Below, piece after piece: positions 31,883 through 38,830 of a DNA stretch of 60,908 nucleotides. The position numbers and the translations under genes are program-made. The stretch lies in NCBI GenBank assembly GCA_003649205.1, contig QMRC01000010.1:1-60908 (forward strand), in the 5' to 3' direction. This stretch comes from Thermoprotei archaeon. GTDB lineage: Archaea > Thermoproteota > Thermoprotei > Thermoproteales > B15-G16. The first letter of the stretch is position 1, and every line of letters begins with the position of its first letter. The notes under the pieces are model-generated. The model saw only the letters and a program-made list of their open reading frames with translations. It was not told where the DNA came from and searched no databases.

Positions 31883-32920
31883 ATGTACCTACTAGTTACG
31901 GTGCCTGGTGTTGAGGATGTTGTTGTTAAGGAGTTGAGAGAGTGTTTTGGTTGTGATGCCGTTGCTAAGCCTTTTGGTACCTTTGGTAGGGTTTTGTTGA
32001 GTTCTTACGTTCCTCTCTATAGTCTTCGCTGTCTTCGTTCTATTGAGAGGATTGTTAGGTTACTTACCTATCACGTTTTCGACTACACTCCTAAGTTGAG
32101 CGATGTTATGCGTGTTGTAGAGTGTGTTGATTTTTCGAAGTATATTACTCCTTACGTTACTTTTGCTGTTCGTGTTTTGAGGGAGGGTTCACATGACTTT
32201 ACGTCTGTTGATGTTGCGAGAGAGGTTGGTAGAGTTATTCAGGAGCAGATTCGTAGGTGTAGAGGTGTTTCTCCTGTTGTTAGTCTTGAGGGTCCTGATG
32301 TTGAGGTTGAGGTGCAGATTATCAATAGGGTTGTGTTTGTTGGGTTAGATATCACTGGTCCTAAGGCTCTGCACTCGAGACCGTATAGGGTGTACTTTCA
32401 TCCAGCAGCACTCAATCCAATACTGGCCTACTCCATGATTGTGATAGCTGGTGTCGATAGGGGTAGTCGCGTTCTCGATCCCTTCTGTGGTAGTGCAACT
32501 ATCCTCATTGAAGGTGCATTAGCTCGTAGATGCATGTGTATTGGTTCAGACATATCGTTAAGGCACATAAGGGGGGCTATCATGAATGTTGAGAAAGCCG
32601 GTGTGCTCGAGTTAATTGACTTCCTTCACTCAGATATTGCGTACCTGGGTGATAAGTTGAGGAGTGAGGTATTTGACTTTGTGATAACGAACCCACCGTA
32701 TGGTATTCGTGAGGTACCTGAGACTAAGTTACCCGACTTATACGGTGAGTTATTTAGGCTCTGTAAGCACGTACTTAGAAGGGGTGGAGTCCTGTGTCTG
32801 ATCTCTCCTAGGAGGAGACTAGTACACGTGATGGTTGAGAGGTTTAGAGCTGAGTTGGTTCATGAGCGAGAGGTTTTACAAGGTGGTATGCGCTCTAGCA
32901 TCTACGTAATTAAGTTCTAA
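31883..32920 (+). CDS. THUMP-domain tRNA guanine-N2 methyltransferase (Trm14/TrmN-like)
   Basis: A 345-residue protein with an N-terminal THUMP-type RNA-binding region (VTVPGVEDVVVKELRE near the start; FAVRVLREGSHDFTSVDVAREVGRVI) and a C-terminal Rossmann methyltransferase: RVLDPFCGSATILIEGA for SAM binding and ITNPPYGIRE as the catalytic N-P-P-Y. The family methylates N2 of guanine in tRNA. The ATG at 31883 (MYLLVTVPG) is preferred over an upstream in-frame start. The first 450 bases are strongly G+T-rich, with a rather sharp change near 32345 to balanced composition. Confidence 0.88.
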   Translation: MYLLVTVPGVEDVVVKELRECFGCDAVAKPFGTFGRVLLSSYVPLYSLRCLRSIERIVRLLTYHVFDYTPKLSDVMRVVECVDFSKYITPYVTFAVRVLREGSHDFTSVDVAREVGRVIQEQIRRCRGVSPVVSLEGPDVEVEVQIINRVVFVGLDITGPKALHSRPYRVYFHPAALNPILAYSMIVIAGVDRGSRVLDPFCGSATILIEGALARRCMCIGSDISLRHIRGAIMNVEKAGVLELIDFLHSDIAYLGDKLRSEVFDFVITNPPYGIREVPETKLPDLYGELFRLCKHVLRRGGVLCLISPRRRLVHVMVERFRAELVHEREVLQGGMRSSIYVIKF

Positions 32921-32956
32921 AGTGCTGTACGTAATCAATCTCAATCCTGGAGGGTG

Positions 32957-33005
32957 GTGATGAGATTTGCACGAACTGACGGGTGAAGAACCTCCACTGG
33001 GCTGA
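32957..33005 (+). ncRNA. C/D-box guide sRNA
   Basis: Textbook archaeal C/D layout in the gap between convergent genes. C box GTGATGA is at 32957-32963, guide 1 at 32964-32975, D' box CTGA at 32976-32979, C' box GTGAAGA at 32983-32989 (one mismatch), guide 2 at 32990-33001 and D box CTGA at 33002-33005. Both guides are 12 nt, as the box-to-box spacing of archaeal sRNPs requires. By the D+5 rule the predicted targets contain UUCGUGCAAAUC (methyl on the fifth base, U) and CCCAGUGGAGGU (methyl on the fifth base, G). The targets have not been matched to an RNA. Confidence 0.78.
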
Positions 33006-33010
33006 TATCT

Positions 33011-34012
33011 CTACTCCTTCTCCCAGAGCTTATAGATTTCATCGCGAATGTACTCATTCACTTCCTCCACTACACCAGTAACTCGATGAACCTTGACTCC
33101 ACAACCTTCTCTAGCAACACCTATTACCGTAGCACCCACACCTACTTCCTTCAATGCTGTAAGTGCTCTATCGAGGTTTTCTGGTGGTACAGCAGCTAGG
33201 AGAACACCGGAGCTAATTAGCTTTAGAGGATCTAAACCCAGTACCTGACATACCACCCTCGTTTCCTCTCGAATGGGTACTCTCTCTTCCCATACCTCGA
33301 TGAGTACTCTAGATGAGTACGCCATCTCAGCTAAACCACATAGGATACCACCTTCGGTAGGATCATGCATTGAATGTACTCCTACCTTAGCTAGCGTGAG
33401 TGCCTCCTTAACGACGCTGATTTCCCTAATGAATTGCCTTGCCCTCTCAATCACTACCTTCGACACTCCTCTACTTAGCAGTGTTTCCTCGAAGTCTGTA
33501 GCTAGAATTGATGTACCTTCAAGAGCTACTGCTTTTGTCATGATTATATAGTCACCAGGCTTAACACCGCTAGTCGTTACGTACCTATCTCTAGGAGCTA
33601 ACCCGATAGCGCTCATCACCACAATTGGTCTAGCGAGATGTGGTGTGTACTCACTATGACCTCCAACGACCATAGCACCCACCTCCTTAGCAGCAGCATC
33701 TATCTGCCTGGTTATCTTGTCCAGTAACTCCTCCGGCGCGTTCTCAGGTAGAAGGATCGTACTCAGTAACCAACGTGGTTTTGCACCACATACTGCAACA
33801 TCGTTACAGGCTATGTGCACAGCTAACCAACCAATATTCTCCTCAGCTGCTGTTATTGGATCTACGTGAACTACCAGCACTACATTATCTCCTAGATCTA
33901 TGATTGCTGAGTCCTCACCGTACGTAGGTCCTACAATAACTGCTGGATCAGCTGCTCCTATTCTCGAAAATACATACTTACGTAGGAGATTTGGTGGTAT
34001 CTTTCCTGACAT
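33011..34012 (-). CDS. AIR-synthase/HypE-like ATP-binding protein
   Basis: A 333-residue member of the PurM/HypE/SelD/ThiL fold. It has the ATP-metal sites DSAIIDLGDNVVLVVHVDPITAAEENIGWLAVHIACNDVAVCGAKPRW, the glycine-rich GGHSEYTP, and HDPTEGGILCGLAEMA near residue 216. It resembles the HypE-related crenarchaeal paralogue, but lacks the C-terminal Cys motif (PRIC) of true HypE. Its substrate is unknown. It overlaps the upstream JAMM gene by 35 bases, so the two are almost certainly co-translated. Confidence 0.82.
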   Translation of the reverse strand: MSGKIPPNLLRKYVFSRIGAADPAVIVGPTYGEDSAIIDLGDNVVLVVHVDPITAAEENIGWLAVHIACNDVAVCGAKPRWLLSTILLPENAPEELLDKITRQIDAAAKEVGAMVVGGHSEYTPHLARPIVVMSAIGLAPRDRYVTTSGVKPGDYIIMTKAVALEGTSILATDFEETLLSRGVSKVVIERARQFIREISVVKEALTLAKVGVHSMHDPTEGGILCGLAEMAYSSRVLIEVWEERVPIREETRVVCQVLGLDPLKLISSGVLLAAVPPENLDRALTALKEVGVGATVIGVAREGCGVKVHRVTGVVEEVNEYIRDEIYKLWEKE

Positions 34013-34541
34013 AACGACATCCTCTAATACCGAACCTACTTAATTGCTTTAGCAGTACGTACTCCAGCTCAAGTAGTCGTCTATACTTACTCTCATCCCG
34101 TCTTCTCAATGCATCTAGTACTTGAGTCTCTAACTCTTGAAGCTTTCTCAGGTACTCAATGACTACATCTGAGCAACTTGGTGAGATCTCTATCACTAGT
34201 ACCTCGTAACCTCTCGGTGATCTAGCTACCGTACACACATAGAGGGGGTATCCTAGGAAGCTAGCTTTCGTAGCTACATCACCTAAGTCAACCGTTGATG
34301 GCGTCCACTTGCTAAGTGGATGCGTGTGAACGTAACCGATGAACCTCATGTAGGGATTACTTGTATCTACGGGAAAGACTCCACCATAGGTTGATAACAC
34401 AAGTGGTTCAGTAACTACGACCTCACCACTTGAATTCAGGTAGAGAGGTGTAACTACTTCACTACCTGTTTCACTCTGTAGCTCAAGTAATTTAGGTGCT
34501 AAGGTTATAGCTATCTTCACCACCTTACTGAATAAATCCAC
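33978..34541 (-). CDS. Second JAMM-domain protein, soluble
   Basis: A 187-residue protein with a complete JAMM signature: candidate Glu28 (GSEVVTPLYL), His72 and His74 in GYVHTHP, Ser82 and Asp85 (H-x-H-x7-S-x2-D). The C-terminal third is a helical coiled coil (EYLRKLQELETQVLDALRRRDESKYRRLLELEYVLLKQL). JAMM enzymes remove ubiquitin-like proteins or act in ThiS/MoaD-type sulfur transfer. It is 3.5 kb from the Ubl-E2 gene and overlaps a HypE/PurM-like gene, so it could serve either process. Confidence 0.8.
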   Translation of the reverse strand: MDLFSKVVKIAITLAPKLLELQSETGSEVVTPLYLNSSGEVVVTEPLVLSTYGGVFPVDTSNPYMRFIGYVHTHPLSKWTPSTVDLGDVATKASFLGYPLYVCTVARSPRGYEVLVIEISPSCSDVVIEYLRKLQELETQVLDALRRRDESKYRRLLELEYVLLKQLSRFGIRGCRYVRKDTTKSPT

Positions 34542-34674
34542 ACTGAATCACCAGTTCTGTAGCACTTCTCGTGAATCCTGATATAAGTGTCTACTTGTTT
34601 TGAATTAAGTTAAAGATAAATAGTTATGCCTTACTGTAACTGATTTCGCTGATGAGTTGTCGCTATGCTGATTA

Positions 34675-35364
34675 GTGCTGAGGACGCTCGAGGCTGATAG
34701 CTTGATTAGAGCTGTGATATTTGACTTAGATGGTACCCTCTGTGATAGTGTTGAAGCACACGTGAGATCCTGGATTGAGGCTGTTGCTAGTTTTGGTCAT
34801 GTACTACCTAGAGACTTAATCCTGAAGTTAGTTGGTAGGACAACTAGGGAGATTGCTGAGGAGTTAGCTAGGTTAGGTCTCTGCCCTTCTGTTGATGAGC
34901 TTGTTAGGAGGAAGACAGAGATCTTTATTGGTAAGTACGTGGATTTAGTGAAGCCTAAACCTGGTGTCTATGATGTGTTGAAAGAGCTTAGGGAGTTAGG
35001 TCTTAGATTGGGTATTGCGTCTTCATCTAAGCGTGAAGCTGTCTATCGTGTGTTGTCACGTCTTGAATTGTGGAATTTCTTCAATGTTGTGGTTACTGGT
35101 GAGGAGGTTCGAAGAGGGAAGCCCGAGCCAGATATATTTCTTGAGGTATGTAGGAGATTGAGTGTTAAGCCTTTGGAGTGTGTTGGTGTTGGTGACACGG
35201 TGCACGATGTCATCGCGTGCAAAAGAGCGGGAATGATGGCTATAGCTATCGCTAGTGAGTTCTATCCTCGTGATCTACTCGCTGCTCATGGAGCTGATTA
35301 CGTAGTAAGTACTTTATTCGAGGTTGCTACCATCATTAAGTCGCTTATCGGTGCTTCTCGATGA
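34675..35364 (+). CDS. HAD-family phosphatase
   Basis: A protein of up to 229 residues. The HAD motifs are intact: motif I FDLDGTLCDS with the nucleophile Asp, motif II ASSSK, motif III Lys in GKPEPDIFLE, and motif IV GVGDTVHDVIACKRAG. The cap lies after motif I as in phosphoglycolate phosphatase and beta-phosphoglucomutase. The substrate is not predictable. A TTG at 34702 (before IRAVIFDLDG), with GAGG 9 bases upstream, may be the real start. Its end overlaps the convergent trmJ by 51 bases. Confidence 0.88.
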   Translation: MLRTLEADSLIRAVIFDLDGTLCDSVEAHVRSWIEAVASFGHVLPRDLILKLVGRTTREIAEELARLGLCPSVDELVRRKTEIFIGKYVDLVKPKPGVYDVLKELRELGLRLGIASSSKREAVYRVLSRLELWNFFNVVVTGEEVRRGKPEPDIFLEVCRRLSVKPLECVGVGDTVHDVIACKRAGMMAIAIASEFYPRDLLAAHGADYVVSTLFEVATIIKSLIGASR

Positions 35365-36066
35365 TTGGAGTCTTTGAACTGCTCTTCTAAAGATACCGCA
35401 GAGGGTGTAGTACTCTCGCTTTGTTATGAATGCTCTACCTAGTGTCCTCTTGAGTATTATCTCTGCTATGTGTACTCTGTAATCAGGTAGTTCGACCAAT
35501 CTCATTAACTCCCTCATGTAGTTCAGCAGTATTTCTCGTTCTTTTCTCGTTGCTAGCTTCTGTTCTCTAGTTCTCTTCTCGAGTAGGTACCTATGCTTGT
35601 AAATTTCGTAGAGTACCACAGCAGCCGCGTGAGATACATTCATTATGGGGTACTCTGGATTTGCTGGTATCGTCACTATGATGTCACATTTCTCCAGCTC
35701 TTCATTCGTTAGTCCTATTGATTCCCTTCCAAAGAGTATAGCTACCCTACCCTCCATCTTTAAGCAGTACTTCAGCTCCCATGGTGGTACAGCTATTCTG
35801 TGAACTAAGTAGTCGTGACCTGGTTTACCTGTCGTGCCGATCACTACGTCGACATCGTCTATTGCCTCATCTAGCTTATTGACTATCACTGCACTTTCAA
35901 GTACATCCACTGCATGTGAAGCAAACTTTCTTGCTATCTCACCTATCTGTACTTTAGGGTTCACTATGTATAGTTCGTAGAACTCGAAGTTCTTCATGAC
36001 TCTAGCTACGTACCCGATGTTGATCTCATACTCTGGCTCTACGAGGACTATTCTGAACTCAACCAC
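35314..36066 (-). CDS. trmJ: TrmJ-type tRNA 2'-O-methyltransferase
   Basis: A 250-residue SPOUT enzyme of the TrmJ family, which methylates the 2'-O of nucleotide 32 in tRNA. Motifs: LVEPEYEINIGYVARVMKNF (motif 1 with N-x-G), LFGRESIGLTNEEL (motif 2) and IPANPEYPIMNVSHAAAVVLYEI (motif 3 with NVSHA). The C-terminal part is helical. It is convergent with the HAD gene and overlaps it. Confidence 0.9.
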   Translation of the reverse strand: MVEFRIVLVEPEYEINIGYVARVMKNFEFYELYIVNPKVQIGEIARKFASHAVDVLESAVIVNKLDEAIDDVDVVIGTTGKPGHDYLVHRIAVPPWELKYCLKMEGRVAILFGRESIGLTNEELEKCDIIVTIPANPEYPIMNVSHAAAVVLYEIYKHRYLLEKRTREQKLATRKEREILLNYMRELMRLVELPDYRVHIAEIILKRTLGRAFITKREYYTLCGIFRRAVQRLQSSRSTDKRLNDGSNLE

Positions 36067-36243
36067 TGTCCATCCCTCGAACTCTAGTCATTATCCTTGA
36101 GTTCTGCTCTATTATCACTTACCCCTAGTTCATGACCTATCTCTCTGCTCTGGAGGAGGTAGCGATATATATGTTGAGGAACACTATCTCTCTTCAGTAC
36201 AACATTCAGAGAGTACCTTAACCTCAGCATCGGTGTACTCGCT

Positions 36244-38448
36244 ATGAGTAGTGAAGATAGATTGATTACAATGCTGAAATTGCTTTCAGACGAGAAGAGG
36301 TACAGAGTACTCAAGTTTCTAGCTGCTCATGGACCTCTCTCCCTTAGTGACTTAGCTAGGTTGCTTGGTATGGATGCTTACACCGAGATAAGTAAGCTAA
36401 GATACCACATGAGGAAGCTTGAGAGTGAAGGATTAGTAGTACACGATACAAAGGTGAACAAGTACTACCTGACAAAACTCGGTAAGGAGCTGGTTAAGTG
36501 TCTAGGGGAGCTTCAATCTAAGCTGCTTGAGGATGAAAGAGAGATTCATGGTGTCCATGTTATGGATATTGCTTCTGTAGAGTTACTTGACTGGCATTAT
36601 TTGTACGAGCTTTTAAGACGTGAACTCTCTCTACCTAGGAAGATGGCTAAGGAACTCGCTAAGGCAGTAGAGCTGAAGATTCACTCACTAGGCCTTAAAG
36701 TAGTTCCGTTATCACTTGTTAGGGAGGTAGTATCAGCTACTCTTCTTGAGCAAGGTCTTACTGAGTACAGTAGTCTACTCGGTAAGTTAGGTCCACCAGC
36801 ATCCATCCTTAGAAGAGTACTCAGGAAATTGAAGTCCATGGGTAGCATCAAGTTAGTGCTACAGAAGATATCTGAGTTCACTATAAAGGAGTTCCTCCTC
36901 ACGAAGTTATTTCCTAGTGCTGTATCTCTTCACTACGTTAAGGGCGAGGTATTGATCGAGGCTTTAAGCAGATGGCTTCTCAATGACTTACTCTTCGTTC
37001 ACAATCCCTTTATAGTGTACAATTCCACTATACGTTTTGTCACAAGTTCATGCGTAGGTACAGTACACTGTAAGGATGGTGAAAGCACCTTAAGAACAAT
37101 TTCCTACCTAATTGGTCTATTCTCCGAGCTATATCCACTAGGTCAAGTACTTCCTCATTTCTCAACCTTCCTAGCAATGTTAAGAGCATCAAGAGACTCA
37201 GTGAAGAGATTTCTACAGGAAATACTCCTGAAAGACTATACTGGAGATCATGTTGTTACAATTCACCTAGATTACGGTATTCCTCCCGTACTTAGTAGGT
37301 ACTTGGAGAAGTACTTTAGCTACTACGTACCTACAGCTGAGGAAATTAATGAGTATTGGAGGTTAGTTCTCAGCGAACTAAGTGAGCTATTTAGTAAGTT
37401 CACCTCTCTACATGTTGTTGTTTCTCTATCACTATGGTGTGATCTACGTGATGAGGATTTTGCTCTCTTAACTAAGACCATAGCTAATGGTGTACCCGTT
37501 GTGTTGATGAGGGGATCAGAAGAGAATGTTTGCTTTACAGGTTCACTCTTTCCTCTGAATGCTAGTGATGATGTACCTACTTACCTCGGCTCAGTAGTTA
37601 GCACATCCATTATCGTGAATACTCCTCTCGCACTACTCCTAGGTGCTGATGAGGCGAAGATATTGTGCACGCTCCGTAAGTGGATTCAAGATATTACTCC
37701 TCTCATTAAGATCAAGGAGAAGTACGGTAGATCTCTCAGCTCTATTGTGGAAATTGTTAGAGGGAGTACATGTCTCAAATACACATCTGTACCCACTAAG
37801 TATTACTTGCTATCTTTTGTTGGTCTACCAGAGATAGCTCTAACACTACTAGGTGTTAAGAAGCTAGATGATATTAATCTACATAGCTACTACGACCTAA
37901 TTACACGTTTCATTGCTGGAATTCAGGAGTTTGTAAAGGAATTTAGTTCCATTGTACGGAATGAGAGGGTTAAGGTTATGTGGTGTTTACGTACGACAAG
38001 TTGTGCTAGTAAGGTACTTTCCTCAGTTAAGAAGTCTAAGATCCTACCCCAAGCAGTACCAAATACCACGTACTTGGGTCTTGTACCACTTTACCTACCT
38101 ATCTCCTTACAGGAGAGATTGGAGCTTGCACATAGGTTATGTAACTTCGGAGATGTCATGTATGTTCAATTAGGTTCATCAGCTAAAGACTTCATTGCTG
38201 AATTAGTTCATGAGGTGATTTCATCCGGTAGCTGTACCGCGCTGATTCCATTGATGGATCTAACGAAGTGCATGTACTGTTGCTGTAGTTCAATAGGTCT
38301 ATACGATTCATGTAGGTCCTGCCTATCGTACATGGGAGTAATTAAAGTGGGTAGGGTGATCTCTAGGTATCTATTCCTAGATGATGTACCAGCAGTTGTT
38401 AGGGAGGAGTACCTTAAGAGGGTTAGGTACCAGTACTTCTCCTCCTAG
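36244..38448 (+). CDS. Winged helix fused to an inactive NrdD-like (anaerobic RNR) domain
   Basis: A 734-residue fusion. Residues 1-95 are an ArsR-like winged helix (KRYRVLKFLAAHGPLSLSDLARLLGM, then a KLRYHMRKLESEGLV recognition helix). The rest follows class III ribonucleotide reductase in order: an ATP-cone-like region (LPRKMAKELAKAVELKI, LVREVVSATLLEQG), a helix like those of NrdD (FTIKEFLLTKLFPSAVSLHYVKGE), FVGLPEIALTLLG, VPLYLPISLQERLEL, and a CxxC-x9-CxxC-type zinc site (CMYCCCSSIGLYDSCRSC). Where NrdD has the radical RVxGY, this has RVISRY, so the glycyl radical Gly is missing. A nucleotide-sensing transcription factor is the likely role, by inference. TATA-like GATATATATG lies near 36163-36172. 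Confidence 0.75.
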   Translation: MSSEDRLITMLKLLSDEKRYRVLKFLAAHGPLSLSDLARLLGMDAYTEISKLRYHMRKLESEGLVVHDTKVNKYYLTKLGKELVKCLGELQSKLLEDEREIHGVHVMDIASVELLDWHYLYELLRRELSLPRKMAKELAKAVELKIHSLGLKVVPLSLVREVVSATLLEQGLTEYSSLLGKLGPPASILRRVLRKLKSMGSIKLVLQKISEFTIKEFLLTKLFPSAVSLHYVKGEVLIEALSRWLLNDLLFVHNPFIVYNSTIRFVTSSCVGTVHCKDGESTLRTISYLIGLFSELYPLGQVLPHFSTFLAMLRASRDSVKRFLQEILLKDYTGDHVVTIHLDYGIPPVLSRYLEKYFSYYVPTAEEINEYWRLVLSELSELFSKFTSLHVVVSLSLWCDLRDEDFALLTKTIANGVPVVLMRGSEENVCFTGSLFPLNASDDVPTYLGSVVSTSIIVNTPLALLLGADEAKILCTLRKWIQDITPLIKIKEKYGRSLSSIVEIVRGSTCLKYTSVPTKYYLLSFVGLPEIALTLLGVKKLDDINLHSYYDLITRFIAGIQEFVKEFSSIVRNERVKVMWCLRTTSCASKVLSSVKKSKILPQAVPNTTYLGLVPLYLPISLQERLELAHRLCNFGDVMYVQLGSSAKDFIAELVHEVISSGSCTALIPLMDLTKCMYCCCSSIGLYDSCRSCLSYMGVIKVGRVISRYLFLDDVPAVVREEYLKRVRYQYFSS

Positions 38449-38830
38449 TTTGGAGTAGCAGTATTGCTTGAGCCAAGTCACCACCAGTTTCTTCAAGTGC
38501 TTTTCTAGCTTCCTCTAGACTAACACCAGCTTGTGCTGCTACTAGAGCTACATCCTCCTCTGTGAATGTAGGTTTTGGCTTTTCCTCAACTACTGGTTTC
38601 TCTGCAATGCTACGCTCTGTAACCTCCTGCTCCCTGCATAAGACTTGGTACATGACCATACCCTGAGGTAGCTTTATCTGAGAGACCTGCGGGTTGTAGA
38701 GGACAAGCTCCTTACCAGTGCTAAACTTAATGACAACACACTCAACATCCTTGACCTCACTTAACTGAATACCAAGACTCTGCATGTGCTGCATTAATCT
38801 CCTAAGTTCACGCATGCTAAGTCTTCTCAC
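38423..38830 (-). CDS. nac: Nascent polypeptide-associated complex protein (NAC-alpha)
   Basis: A 135-residue archaeal NAC, which binds nascent chains at the ribosome as a homodimer. The NAC domain (LSEVKDVECVVIKFSTGKELVLYNPQVSQIKLPQGMVMYQV) is followed by an acidic linker and a C-terminal UBA domain (FTEEDVALVAAQAGVSLEEARKALEETGGDLAQAILLL). A Met at codon 6 is the likely start. It overlaps alaS by 14 bases upstream and the convergent NrdD-like gene by 26 at its end. Confidence 0.93.
   Translation of the reverse strand: MRRLSMRELRRLMQHMQSLGIQLSEVKDVECVVIKFSTGKELVLYNPQVSQIKLPQGMVMYQVLCREQEVTERSIAEKPVVEEKPKPTFTEEDVALVAAQAGVSLEEARKALEETGGDLAQAILLLQTRRRSTGT

Noticed and set aside
34640..34671. 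Half of a C/D-box RNA: CTGA, CTGATGA, 12-nt guide, CTGA
   Set aside because: No C box upstream at the required spacing, and the C'-like box begins with C instead of A/G; probably chance before the HAD gene.
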